Both the position numbers and the translations under genes were made by a program. Below are positions 6,616 through 14,053 of a stretch of DNA of 23,284 bases, piece after piece. Each line of letters starts with the position of its first letter. Position 1 is the stretch's first letter. The notes under the pieces are model-generated. The model ran no database searches. It saw only the letters and a program-made list of their open reading frames with translations, and was not told where the DNA came from. Source of the stretch: JANYCG01 sp031431035 (lineage in GTDB: Bacteria > Pseudomonadota > Gammaproteobacteria > Burkholderiales > Burkholderiaceae_C); assembly GCA_031431035.1 (NCBI GenBank), contig JANPCR010000293.1:1-23284 (forward strand), written 5' to 3'.

Positions 6616-7926
6616 ATGTCTGATTTGAAAACCCCAGCAAATACGCCACGAATTTGGCAAGTTGGGGCGCTGTGCCGCGCCATTGCTGACGCGCTGGACG
6701 CCCGCTTCAACCCGGTTGCGGTTCAGGGCGAGATTTCAGGCTTTACACGCGCAGCCAGCGGGCATTGTTACTTCACGCTCAAAGACGAAACCGGGCAAAT
6801 TCGCTGCGCTGCGTTTCGCAGGTCGGCAAGTTTGTTCAATTTTGCGCCGCGCGATGGTGAATTGGTCGAAGTCCGGGGTCGCCTGGATGTGTATGGCCCG
6901 CGTGGCGACCTGCAAATGATCGTCGAATCCATGAGCCGGGCTGGTCAGGGCGCTCTGTTCGAGCAATTTCTCAAGCTCAAAGCCCAGCTGCAAGCCGAAG
7001 GCCTGTTTGACGCTGAACGCAAACGCGCTTTGCCCTTGATGCCGCGCGGCATTGGCGTGGTGACGTCACTGGGTGCTGCGGCCCTGCATGACGTGGTGAC
7101 CACCCTGCGCCGACGGCTGCCGCACATTCCGGTGGTGGTGGCCCCCGCGTCGGTGCAGGGGGCGAATGCACCGGGCGAGATCATCAAAGCACTGTCCGCC
7201 TTGTACACAATGGCCGAGGCCAAACCGTGCGACATCCAGCTGGACGTCATTTTGCTGGTTCGAGGCGGTGGCTCCATCGACGATTTGTGGGCCTTTAACA
7301 ATGAGCTTTTGGCGCGATGCATCGTTGCCAGCCCCGTGCCAATCATTGCGGGCGTTGGGCACGAGACGGATTTCACCATTGCTGATTTTTGTGCCGACCT
7401 GCGCGCGCCCACCCCCACGGCAGCGGCCGAGCTGGTGGCACCCGAGCGCGACGGCTGGGTCAATTTGCTAGAAAACACCCACCAGCGCCTGCAAACCGCC
7501 GTGTGGCGCAAGCTGGACACCAGCCAGCAGCGGCTTGATTCGGCGGTGGCGCGGCTGGGCCGCCCGTCGGGCCTGACCGCCCGCGAGCGGCTTAGGTTGG
7601 CATCCACAGGGCAGCGTTTTGCAGCGGCAGCGCAGCGTTACCTGTGGCAAAAGGGCCATGTTTTGAATGCCTTGCACCTGGCGGCACCCCAAAATTTGCG
7701 CCGGGGCCTGCAACAGCAGCAACACAGCTTGCAGCAATTGACCACGAGGCTGGATTTGTTGGACCCGAAGCTGGTGCTGCAGCGCGGCTACGCCTGGTTG
7801 TCAGACCCAGCAGGGCAGGCCGTGACCCGGGTGGCCCAGACGCAAAGCGGCCAAGTGCTGACCGCCACGCTGGCCGATGGCACGCTGAGCGTCACGGTCA
7901 ATCCAGCAGTTTCTGCGCCGGGCTGA
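6616..7926 (+). CDS. xseA: Exodeoxyribonuclease VII large subunit
   Basis: Catalytic subunit of ExoVII, which degrades single-stranded DNA to short oligonucleotides in repair. The 436-residue product has the N-terminal OB-fold (FNPVAVQGEISGF, SGHCYFTLKDE, VEVRGRLDVYGPRGDLQM), then the catalytic domain with GIGVVTSLGAAALHDVV, LLVRGGGSIDDLWAFN at about residues 214-229 and IAGVGHETDFTIADF followed by RAPTPTAAAEL near 250. The C-terminal part is a long, Gln/Leu-rich helical region followed by LQRGYAWLSD, as in the family. The small subunit XseB is not in the window. It diverges from exbB and is followed 73 bp later by sodB. Confidence 0.97.
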   Translation: MSDLKTPANTPRIWQVGALCRAIADALDARFNPVAVQGEISGFTRAASGHCYFTLKDETGQIRCAAFRRSASLFNFAPRDGELVEVRGRLDVYGPRGDLQMIVESMSRAGQGALFEQFLKLKAQLQAEGLFDAERKRALPLMPRGIGVVTSLGAAALHDVVTTLRRRLPHIPVVVAPASVQGANAPGEIIKALSALYTMAEAKPCDIQLDVILLVRGGGSIDDLWAFNNELLARCIVASPVPIIAGVGHETDFTIADFCADLRAPTPTAAAELVAPERDGWVNLLENTHQRLQTAVWRKLDTSQQRLDSAVARLGRPSGLTARERLRLASTGQRFAAAAQRYLWQKGHVLNALHLAAPQNLRRGLQQQQHSLQQLTTRLDLLDPKLVLQRGYAWLSDPAGQAVTRVAQTQSGQVLTATLADGTLSVTVNPAVSAPG

Positions 7927-7936
7927 ATAAAGTTTC

Positions 7937-7942
7937 TACAAT
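7937..7942 (+). promoter_or_regulatory. Possible -10 element for sodB
   Basis: TACAAT in the context TCTACAATTCGG lies 58 bp before the sodB start codon, just past the xseA stop. No good -35 hexamer is visible at 16-18 bp upstream, so this is only a candidate. Confidence 0.3.
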
Positions 7943-7999
7943 TCGGTTTGACTTCCGACATAACCCAAACCCACCCCAACCACGACCCAAGAGGAAAAT

Positions 8000-8581
8000 A
8001 TGGAACACACCCTGCCAGCCCTGCCTTACGCCATTGACGCGTTGGCCCCCAATTACTCCAAAGAAACCCTGGAATTCCACCACGGCAAGCACCACAACGC
8101 GTATGTCGGCAACTTGAACAACCTGCAAAAGGGCACGGAGTTTGAGAGCATGACGCTGGAAGAAATCATCAAAAAATCGAGCGGCGGCATCTACAACAAT
8201 TCAGCCCAAATCTGGAACCACACGTTTTTCTGGAACTGCATGAAGCCCGCGGGCGGCGGCGAACCCAGCGGCGCATTGGCAGCGGCCATCAACGCCAAGT
8301 GGGGCACCTATGCGGCGTTCAAAGAAGCCTTTGTCAAGTCGGCCGTAGGCAACTTTGGCTCTGGCTGGACCTGGTTGGTCAAAAAGCCTGATGGTTCGGT
8401 GGACATTGTGAACACTGGCGCAGCGGGCACACCCCTGACCACAGCTGACAAGGCCTTGTTGACGGTGGACGTCTGGGAGCACGCCTATTACATCGACTAC
8501 CGCAATATGCGCCCCAAGTTTGTCGAAACCTTTTTGGCCAGCTTGGTGAACTGGGGCTTTGCCGAGAAGAACTTCGCCTGA
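8000..8581 (+). CDS. sodB: Superoxide dismutase [Fe]
   Basis: Converts superoxide to oxygen and hydrogen peroxide in the cytoplasm. The 193-residue product has the four metal ligands of the Fe/Mn family: His27 (in LEFHHGKHH), His74 (in IWNHTFFW), and Asp157 and His161 (in DVWEHAYY). Gln70 in NSAQIWNH and the GAAGTPL segment point to the iron form rather than manganese. There is no signal peptide. AAGAGGA lies just before the ATG as a good ribosome site. The gene follows xseA by 73 bp and is followed by a strong hairpin pair. Confidence 0.96.
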   Translation: MEHTLPALPYAIDALAPNYSKETLEFHHGKHHNAYVGNLNNLQKGTEFESMTLEEIIKKSSGGIYNNSAQIWNHTFFWNCMKPAGGGEPSGALAAAINAKWGTYAAFKEAFVKSAVGNFGSGWTWLVKKPDGSVDIVNTGAAGTPLTTADKALLTVDVWEHAYYIDYRNMRPKFVETFLASLVNWGFAEKNFA

Positions 8582-8592
8582 TTCATGAATTG

Positions 8593-8633
8593 AACTTCGG
8601 CTGAAGTTTCAAACGAACTTCAGCTGCGTTTTC
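8593..8633 (+). terminator. sodB terminator with two competing hairpins
   Basis: GCTGAAGTT (8600-8608) and AACTTCAGC (8616-8624) form a perfect 9-bp stem with a 7-nt loop, followed by TGCGTTTTC. An alternative hairpin AACTTC-GGCT-GAAGTT (8593-8608) uses the same left arm, so the two exclude one another. It lies between convergent sodB and the DUF192 gene. Confidence 0.6.
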
Positions 8634-8678
8634 AATTGGCTCTGAGCTGATTTTTCAGTCAGCGGGGTCTGGCCGCAG

Positions 8679-9152
8679 TCACTTGAACAGCTCGCCGCCC
8701 AGCTTGACCCCAGCCTTGATGCCTTTTTTGGCAAACCAACCCTGGTTCATCTCCAGCACGTAGCGCACCGGCTTGGTTGAGCAGTGCGGAGATTCTGCGT
8801 GCGGTTTCATGTCGGCAAGGTTCACAATTTCGCCATCGTCAGCCACAAATGCGGCAGTCAGCGGTAAAAACGTGTTTTTCATCCAAAAGCATTGCATGGC
8901 CGGCTGCTCAAAGACAAACAGCATGCCTTCGACCGCTGGCATTTCTTTGCGAAACATCAGGCCAATCGTGCGCTGAGCCGTGGTTTGGGCCACTTGGGCG
9001 GTGATTTGGTGCATGCCCGCTGACAATTTGGCCCGGGGCAGGTCCATTTGCGGCGCATCCTGGTTTTGGGCTTGGGCCGAGCCAAAACCAAGTGCAAGGA
9101 CGCATGCAACGCTGGCTATTGAACGGGCTGGGTTCTTCATCATTCGTGTCAT
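8679..9152 (-). CDS. DUF192 family exported protein
   Basis: A 157-residue product with a Sec signal peptide (MMKNPARSIASVACVLALGF, cleavage likely after SAQA) and a DUF192 domain. The domain hallmarks are AQRTIGLMFRKEMP, MLFVFEQPAMQCFWMKNTFL with PLTAAFVADDGEIV after it, and the C-terminal YVLEMNQGWFAKKGIKAGVK. The family's biochemical role is unknown; members are small periplasmic or extracellular beta proteins. The start is uncertain: ATGs at 9176, 9152, 9143 and 9140 are all in frame and none has a good ribosome site; 9152 gives a signal peptide of normal length. It converges on sodB. Confidence 0.88.
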   Translation of the reverse strand: MTRMMKNPARSIASVACVLALGFGSAQAQNQDAPQMDLPRAKLSAGMHQITAQVAQTTAQRTIGLMFRKEMPAVEGMLFVFEQPAMQCFWMKNTFLPLTAAFVADDGEIVNLADMKPHAESPHCSTKPVRYVLEMNQGWFAKKGIKAGVKLGGELFK

Positions 9153-9275
9153 GGTTCGGGTTTCAACTGGGGTCATGGCTTTATTGTCAGACAAATAGGC
9201 AAGGCAAACAGGCCAAACGAACAAGCGCCACGATTCAAAGTGGGGTCTGTCTGGCCCAAAACCCAAAAAGTAGCC

Positions 9276-9305
9276 AAAAAAAAGCCCGCCGAAGCGAGCT
9301 TTTTA
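9276..9305 (-). terminator. Intrinsic terminator of the Ala/Lys-rich protein gene
   Basis: On the minus strand, AAAGCTCGC-TTCG-GCGGGCTTT forms a 9-bp stem (one G-T wobble) closed by a C(UUCG)G tetraloop and followed by a T-run. It starts about 16 bp past the stop codon at 9321. The A/T flanks make it symmetrical enough to work in both directions. Confidence 0.85.
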
Positions 9306-9320
9306 GAGACGAATCAAGAA

Positions 9321-9689
9321 TTACTTCTTGGCTTCTTCTTTCTTGGCCACTGGTTTGTCAGCCATTTTGGCTTTCTTGGCAGCAGCTTTTTCTGCACGAG
9401 CAGCTTTGGCAGCAGCAGCTTTTTCAGCGCGGGCAGCCTTGGCAGCAGCAGCTTTTTCCATTTTCATTTTCTTGGCTTCAGCAGCTTTGTCTGACTTGGT
9501 GTCAGCAACTGCTTTAGCTGCAGGTGCAGCAGCAGCGGCTGGAGCAGCAGCAGGTGCAGCGGCGGCAGCAGGAGCGGCAACAGCAGCAGCAACTGGCTTG
9601 GCAGCAGCAGCGGCAGCAGGAGCAGCAGCTTGGGCAAACGCGCCAACTGAGAAGAGACCGGCGATCAGGGTGGCGAGAACTTTGTTCAT
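9321..9689 (-). CDS. Exported Ala/Lys-rich low-complexity protein, function unknown
   Basis: A 122-residue protein with a clear signal peptide (MNKVLATLIAGLFSVGAFA, cleavage after AFA at residue 19). The mature part has an Ala/Pro-rich half (about 20-63) and a Lys/Ala-rich half (about 64-122) with an 11-residue repeat, AEKAAAAKAAR, present twice plus a degenerate third copy; this shows as a 33-bp period in DNA at about 9376-9459. About half of all residues are Ala. AGGACA before the ATG gives a fair ribosome site and a strong terminator follows, so it is a real gene rather than a composition artefact. The composition resembles histone H1-like or AlgP-like tails, but the signal peptide argues for a periplasmic or surface location. 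I do not recognise a function. Confidence 0.75.
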   Translation of the reverse strand: MNKVLATLIAGLFSVGAFAQAAAPAAAAAAKPVAAAVAAPAAAAAPAAAPAAAAAPAAKAVADTKSDKAAEAKKMKMEKAAAAKAARAEKAAAAKAARAEKAAAKKAKMADKPVAKKEEAKK

Positions 9690-9976
9690 TTCAGTGTCCT
9701 AAAAAAAAGTAAATCAAGGCGATTTGGAAGTTTCCCTCCTGAATTACCAGAAGGCTCATCCGTAACGGGGGTGGTTTACCGTCGGTTGACAAAGTTCAAT
9801 AATTTTTTCACGCTAGAATTGATTGGCTCAACTGAAACTGCCTCCAACCCTGTCAAACAGCGTCAAATTGTGTCTTTTTTACACCTGTTTCAGGATTCCA
9901 GCGCCCAAGCTTTCGTTCGCACCCGCATTTCGTCCCCCCTTTTCCTTTGACCCTTCCCATTTTGGAGAGTTTTCAC
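9690..9976. promoter_or_regulatory. Divergent promoter region, Ala/Lys-rich gene and icd
   Basis: A 287-bp non-coding interval between two divergent genes. TTGACA at 9786-9791 and TAGAAT at 9814-9819 resemble promoter hexamers for icd, but the 22-bp spacing is too long for a standard sigma-70 promoter, so the real pair may be only one of these with another partner. No other structure was seen. Confidence 0.35.
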
Positions 9977-11230
9977 ATGTACCAGCACATCAAGGTTCCG
10001 TCAGAAGGCTCGAAAATTACCGTCAATGCGGACTTGTCGATCAACGTCCCTGACCATCCGATCATTCCCTTCATTGAAGGCGACGGCACAGGGCAAGACA
10101 TCACGCCCGTGATGCTGAAAGTCGTGGACGCAGCGGTTGCCAAGGCCTACGGCGGCACCAAAAAGATTCATTGGATGGAGGTCTACGCCGGTGAAAAGTC
10201 CACCAACATCTATGGCCCGGACGTCTGGCTGCCTGAAGAAACTCTGCACGCCGTCAAAGACTACGTGGTGTCCATCAAAGGGCCACTGACCACGCCCGTG
10301 GGCGGTGGCATTCGCAGCCTGAACGTGGCGCTGCGCCAAGAGCTTGATTTGTACGTGTGCCTGCGCCCCATTCAGTATTTTGCCGGTGTCCCATCGCCCG
10401 TGAAAGAGCCACACAAAACCAATATGGTGATTTTCCGTGAAAATTCGGAAGACATTTACGCTGGTATCGAGTTTGAGGCGGAGTCTGACAAGGCCAAAAA
10501 GCTAATCAAGTTTTTGCAAGAGGAAATGGGCGTCAAGAAGATTCGCTTCCCCAACACCTCAGGCATTGGCATCAAGCCCGTGTCCAGCGAAGGCACCGAG
10601 CGTTTGGTGCGCAAGGCCTTGCAATACACCATTGACAACGACAAGCCGAGCTTGACCATTGTTCACAAAGGCAACATCATGAAATTCACCGAAGGCGGAT
10701 TCCGTGATTGGGCCTATGCCCTGGCGCAAAAAGAATTTGGTGCCGAGTTGATTGACGGTGGCCCCTGGATGAAGTTCAAAAACCCGAAAACCGGCAAAGA
10801 CATCATCGTCAAAGACGTGATTGCCGACGCGTTTTTGCAGCAAATCTTGCTTCGCCCCGCCGAATACAGCGTGATTGCCACGCTGAATTTGAACGGCGAT
10901 TACGTGTCAGACGCCTTGGCGGCCCAAGTCGGCGGCATCGGCATTGCACCAGGTGCGAATTTGAGCGACACGATTGCCATGTTTGAAGCCACGCACGGCA
11001 CCGCGCCCAAGTACGCTGGCAAAGATTATGTGAATCCGGGTTCTGAAATTTTGTCCGCCGAGATGATGCTGCGCCACATGGGTTGGACCAAAGCGGCCGA
11101 TTTGATCATCAGCTCGATGGAGAAGTCGATTCAAAGCAAGAAAGTCACCTATGACTTCGCGCGTTTGATGGATGGCGCCACCCAGGTGAGCTGCTCGGGC
11201 TTTGGCCAGGTCATGATTGATCACATGTGA
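9977..11230 (+). CDS. icd: Isocitrate dehydrogenase [NADP]
   Basis: TCA-cycle enzyme converting isocitrate to 2-oxoglutarate with NADP. The 417-residue product resembles the E. coli-type dimeric enzyme: IPFIEGDGTGQDITP near the N-terminus, the substrate site IRSLNVALRQELDLYVCLRP with Ser114 (the E. coli Ser113 phosphorylation position), RENSEDIYAGIEF, and HGTAPKYAGKDYVNPGS, whose Lys-Tyr pair favours NADP. The start at 9977 is preferred to an upstream in-frame ATG at 9947 because GGAGAG lies 7 nt before it. It stands alone between divergent and convergent neighbours and ends at a strong terminator. Confidence 0.97.
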   Translation: MYQHIKVPSEGSKITVNADLSINVPDHPIIPFIEGDGTGQDITPVMLKVVDAAVAKAYGGTKKIHWMEVYAGEKSTNIYGPDVWLPEETLHAVKDYVVSIKGPLTTPVGGGIRSLNVALRQELDLYVCLRPIQYFAGVPSPVKEPHKTNMVIFRENSEDIYAGIEFEAESDKAKKLIKFLQEEMGVKKIRFPNTSGIGIKPVSSEGTERLVRKALQYTIDNDKPSLTIVHKGNIMKFTEGGFRDWAYALAQKEFGAELIDGGPWMKFKNPKTGKDIIVKDVIADAFLQQILLRPAEYSVIATLNLNGDYVSDALAAQVGGIGIAPGANLSDTIAMFEATHGTAPKYAGKDYVNPGSEILSAEMMLRHMGWTKAADLIISSMEKSIQSKKVTYDFARLMDGATQVSCSGFGQVMIDHM

Positions 11231-11249
11231 GGATCGATCCCCTGTGATT

Positions 11250-11306
11250 GGCCCCTTCGATTGGGGCCGCCACAAAAAAAGCGCCCGATAGGGGCGCTTT
11301 TTTTTT
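11250..11306. terminator. Bidirectional terminator between icd and pirin gene
   Basis: A first hairpin, GGCCCC-TTCGATT-GGGGCC (11250-11268), is followed by A7-GCGCCC-GATAG-GGGCGC-T9 (11274-11306). The second has A and T runs on both sides, so it can end transcripts from icd on the plus strand and from the pirin gene (stop at 11323) on the minus strand. Confidence 0.9.
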
Positions 11307-11322
11307 GATTGGCCTTTGGGCG

Positions 11323-12411
11323 TCAGGCGTCCTGCATTTCAACCTTGCCACTGGCATGTTTGGCAAACCGTTTCGGGTCGCTGCCATGCACGGGTGCGCT
11401 GTCGGCAAACGGCCAGCCGCCAAATTCGGTGGCGCGGTAATCTGCAAAGGCTTGGTGAATTTCGGCTTGGGTGTTCATGACAAAAGGGCCGTACTGAGCC
11501 ACGGGCTCGGCGATGGGCTTGCCCTGCAGGATGAGAAATTCGCTGAATTCCCCACCGTTCACCATTTCGATGTCCAGGCTGGCGTTGAGTTCAATGGCTG
11601 AATGCTGGCTGACCGCCTGGCCGCCAACCGAGACACTTTGGCCTTTGAAAAAGTAAAGCTGGCGCCGCGTGCCCGCGCCTTGGGCAGCGGGCAATGTCCA
11701 GCGGGCACCCGCGTCCATTTTGAGCGTCCAGATAGCCACGTCGGCTTGCGCCTGCGAGGCCCACGAATCTGGCGGTGGAGCCAAAGGGGTCAGCGGGGTC
11801 AGCGGGATTAGGGGCGCAATTGCCGCTTGGGCAGCCTCGTTGGCCGTCGCTGCATCCCGCAGTTGGCCTGCAATGCAGGATATTTGGGTGGTTTTGCCCA
11901 GGGCGTCAGTGGCCAGGCGCTGCGGAATCTCTTGTGACCAGAACATGGTGAAGTGCGGTTCGACCATTTTGGATTTGGCAGGCAGGTTCAGCCAGATTTG
12001 AAACAATTCCAGCGGATTGGACTGGTCTTGCTTCAAAAGCGGGAACATTTCAGAGTGAACAATGCCCTTGCCAGCGGTCAGCCACTGCACATCGCCACCG
12101 CCAAACCGTGCCGTGGCACCCAGCGAATCGGAATGGTCGATCAGCCCTTTGCGAACGATAGTGACGGTCTCAAAACCCCGGTGGGGGTGCGACGGAAAAC
12201 CGGGGATTTTTTGGCCGTGGTACATCGACCAGCCGTCTTTTCGCTCAAAGTCGTTGCCCAGTTGACGTCCGGCCAGCGACGCGTCTGGCCCAAACTTCCC
12301 ATTGCCTTTTGGGTAAAAGTCGTCGTGGTAAACGCAAAACAAAAAGGGGTCAATGGTCGGCCAGGGGAAACCGAGCGTTGAAATACCCAATATGGGTATG
12401 TTTTTGGTCAT
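11323..12411 (-). CDS. Pirin family protein (bicupin)
   Basis: A 362-residue pirin. The iron site of the family is complete: His75 and His77 in PGFPSHPHRGFETVT, and His119 and Glu121 in GKGIVHSEMF, flanked by LIDHSDSLGATARFGGGDVQW. The C-terminal cupin ends with the typical RATEFGGWPFADSAPVHG. Some pirins act as quercetin 2,3-dioxygenases, others as redox-sensing regulators; nothing here tells which. It is longer than the usual roughly 290, with extra sequence between the cupins. The ATG at 12411 (a GTG directly precedes it) has no clear ribosome site. Codons 5-10 contain the 17-bp palindrome also found upstream of the GFA gene. It lies 85 bp after the GS-like gene, in the same direction. Confidence 0.93.
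   Translation of the reverse strand: MTKNIPILGISTLGFPWPTIDPFLFCVYHDDFYPKGNGKFGPDASLAGRQLGNDFERKDGWSMYHGQKIPGFPSHPHRGFETVTIVRKGLIDHSDSLGATARFGGGDVQWLTAGKGIVHSEMFPLLKQDQSNPLELFQIWLNLPAKSKMVEPHFTMFWSQEIPQRLATDALGKTTQISCIAGQLRDAATANEAAQAAIAPLIPLTPLTPLAPPPDSWASQAQADVAIWTLKMDAGARWTLPAAQGAGTRRQLYFFKGQSVSVGGQAVSQHSAIELNASLDIEMVNGGEFSEFLILQGKPIAEPVAQYGPFVMNTQAEIHQAFADYRATEFGGWPFADSAPVHGSDPKRFAKHASGKVEMQDA
12383..12399. promoter_or_regulatory. 17-bp palindrome, copy 2 (5' end of pirin gene)
   Basis: ATACCCAATATGGGTAT is the exact reverse complement of the 17-mer at 3831-3847. It begins 12 bp inside the pirin coding region, where a bound protein could block transcription or early elongation. Alternatively it is the outer end of the dispersed repeat at 12433-12494, with the pirin N-terminus running into it. 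Confidence 0.45.
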
Positions 12412-12432
12412 CACAGTGATTTTTGGTTAAAA

Positions 12433-12494
12433 ATGAATAAAAAAGGCATCTAGCTCTCGTACTATATCAATAGTTTGCTATATAAATAATAGCA
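12433..12494. repeat. 62-bp dispersed repeat, copy 2
   Basis: Matches 3871-3932 at 52 of 62 bases without gaps and in the same orientation. It ends with TGCTATATAAATAATAGCA (12476-12494), a 6-bp stem with a 7-nt loop, 2 bp from the stop codon of the GS-like gene. It fills most of the interval between the GS-like and pirin genes. Confidence 0.75.
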
Positions 12495-12496
12495 GC

Positions 12497-14053
12497 TTAA
12501 ATCCGTCCAAAGTACTCGCGCCGCTGCCATTCTGGTTTGTCCGACGCGGCTTGCCAGCGTTTGATCTCGAAGCTTTTTACATGGGTGTAGTAGTTTACAA
12601 ATTCAATACCCATGCCCTGAACTAGGGCGGTGTCCTGCTTTAAGGCGTTCAGGGCGTCGCCCAGGGCGCTGGGCAATTGGGGCAGGTTGGCACTGCCTTG
12701 CTCGTAGGGCGCGGCGCTGGCCTGCGGGGCTTTGAGTTGCCTTTGCAGGCCGTCCAGCCCGGCGTAGATTTGCGAGGCGATGTACAGGTAGGGGTTGGCC
12801 GCCGGCTCGCCAATGCGGTTTTCTATGCGGGTGGCGGGGTCGCCAGCTTGTCCAAAAACGTTCCCAATCACTCGCAACATGGCACCCCGGTTGTCCAGGC
12901 CCCACACGATGGCTTGGGGGGCCAAGGCGTTGGGCCGGAAGCGCTCGAACCCGTTGATCGTGGGCACCGCCAGCGCAGCCATGCCGGGGGCGTGGGCCAA
13001 CAGACCCGCCAGGTAGTGCTCGCCCACGGGGCTCAAAGTAAATTGCGCGTCGCTGCGTGACAAGGTGGCATTGGCTGGAGCCGTGACCTGCGGCGTTGCG
13101 CCAAAAGCCGTGGCGACGCGCATGAAGGCGTTGCGCCCGGTGGCTAAATCGACCAAAGACTGGTGCAAATGCCAGCCGCTGGACATGATTTGCTCAAACG
13201 GTGGTCGGCACATGAAGGTCGCCAAATACCCGGCTCGGCGCAGCGCCTGGGTCACGGCGCTGCGGAACAGAACCATGTTGTCAGCGGCCACCAGGGCATC
13301 GGTCACGTCAAAAACCGCTTCGACCTGGCTTGGCCCCAGCTCAATTTCGAGCGACAGCAACGGCAAACCTAAAGCCAGCGCCGTGTCGCGGACGATGGCC
13401 AAGGGTTCTTCACACTGGTCGCCCAGGTTTTCTGAAAGGAGCTGGTAGCCTGGGTGCACCATCGACACGGTGGGTGCCAGGCCGGGCCACGCGGCCAGAT
13501 TGGGGTCAAGCGGGCCGCCGATGCCAATTTGTTTTCCGTCCCCGTCAGGGTGCAGCCGGTAGATATGAAACTCAATCTCCAAGCCGCAGCGCAAGCCGAA
13601 CCCGCGCGATTGCAAGGCGTGCAGCGCTTTTTGCAACACGCGCCGTGTGTCCAACCCCACGGGAGTGGCGTTTTGAAACCAGGGCTGGCATTGCACCCAG
13701 CCGGTTTGCCTGGCCCAGGGTAATTCTTGATAGCTTTGAGGATCAGCCAGCAGCAATAGGTTGCTGGCGGCCTCAAAACCGGGCAGGTCGGCGGTGCCGC
13801 CCGCGTCAAAAACCGGGTAGGCGGTGCGGTCGGAGGTATCTTTGAGCATCAAAGTGCTGACCATGCCGAGCCCTGTGTTCAGCGCGTTGAGGGCGGCATT
13901 CACCATCAGCGTTTTGCCGCGTAGCATGCCGTGCAGGTCGCACCACGAAAACCGCACTTGTTGCACGCCAGTGGCCCCAATCAAGTGGCTCAGTTGGTCG
14001 ATGGCGGCCAGCCGCTCAGGGGTTTGAACGCCACAGCGCTCGGCAAAGCTCAT
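12497..14053 (-). CDS. Glutamine synthetase family ligase (possible gamma-glutamyl-amine synthetase)
   Basis: A 518-residue GS-fold enzyme, expected to join glutamate to ammonia or an amine using ATP. Visible landmarks are the beta-grasp segment VRFSWCDLHGMLRGK, metal-site glutamates in CGLEIEFHIY (about 159-161) and LEIELGPSQVEAVF (236-245), SSGWHLHQS with His295 and His297, INGFERFRPNALAP, the DNRGAMLRV arginines (389, 394), and RIENRIGEPAANPYL (Glu411, Arg413). It diverges from the GlnA core and looks closer to the PuuA/IpuC/TdnQ-like ligases that glutamylate amines; that is inference. ATG 14053 overlaps the Rieske stop codon as ATGA, so translation is coupled to the oxygenase gene; an ORF extension to 14104 is rejected for that reason. 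Confidence 0.88.
   Translation of the reverse strand: MSFAERCGVQTPERLAAIDQLSHLIGATGVQQVRFSWCDLHGMLRGKTLMVNAALNALNTGLGMVSTLMLKDTSDRTAYPVFDAGGTADLPGFEAASNLLLLADPQSYQELPWARQTGWVQCQPWFQNATPVGLDTRRVLQKALHALQSRGFGLRCGLEIEFHIYRLHPDGDGKQIGIGGPLDPNLAAWPGLAPTVSMVHPGYQLLSENLGDQCEEPLAIVRDTALALGLPLLSLEIELGPSQVEAVFDVTDALVAADNMVLFRSAVTQALRRAGYLATFMCRPPFEQIMSSGWHLHQSLVDLATGRNAFMRVATAFGATPQVTAPANATLSRSDAQFTLSPVGEHYLAGLLAHAPGMAALAVPTINGFERFRPNALAPQAIVWGLDNRGAMLRVIGNVFGQAGDPATRIENRIGEPAANPYLYIASQIYAGLDGLQRQLKAPQASAAPYEQGSANLPQLPSALGDALNALKQDTALVQGMGIEFVNYYTHVKSFEIKRWQAASDKPEWQRREYFGRI

Noticed and set aside
9328..9702. Plus-strand Ala-rich ORF opposite the Ala/Lys-rich gene
   Set aside because: It is the complement of a repetitive sequence. 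The minus-strand frame has a signal peptide, ribosome site and terminator; the plus frame has none.
9786..9819. TTGACA...TAGAAT as a standard sigma-70 promoter for icd
   Set aside because: The 22-bp spacer is too long for a normal promoter; kept only as a remark on the intergenic region.
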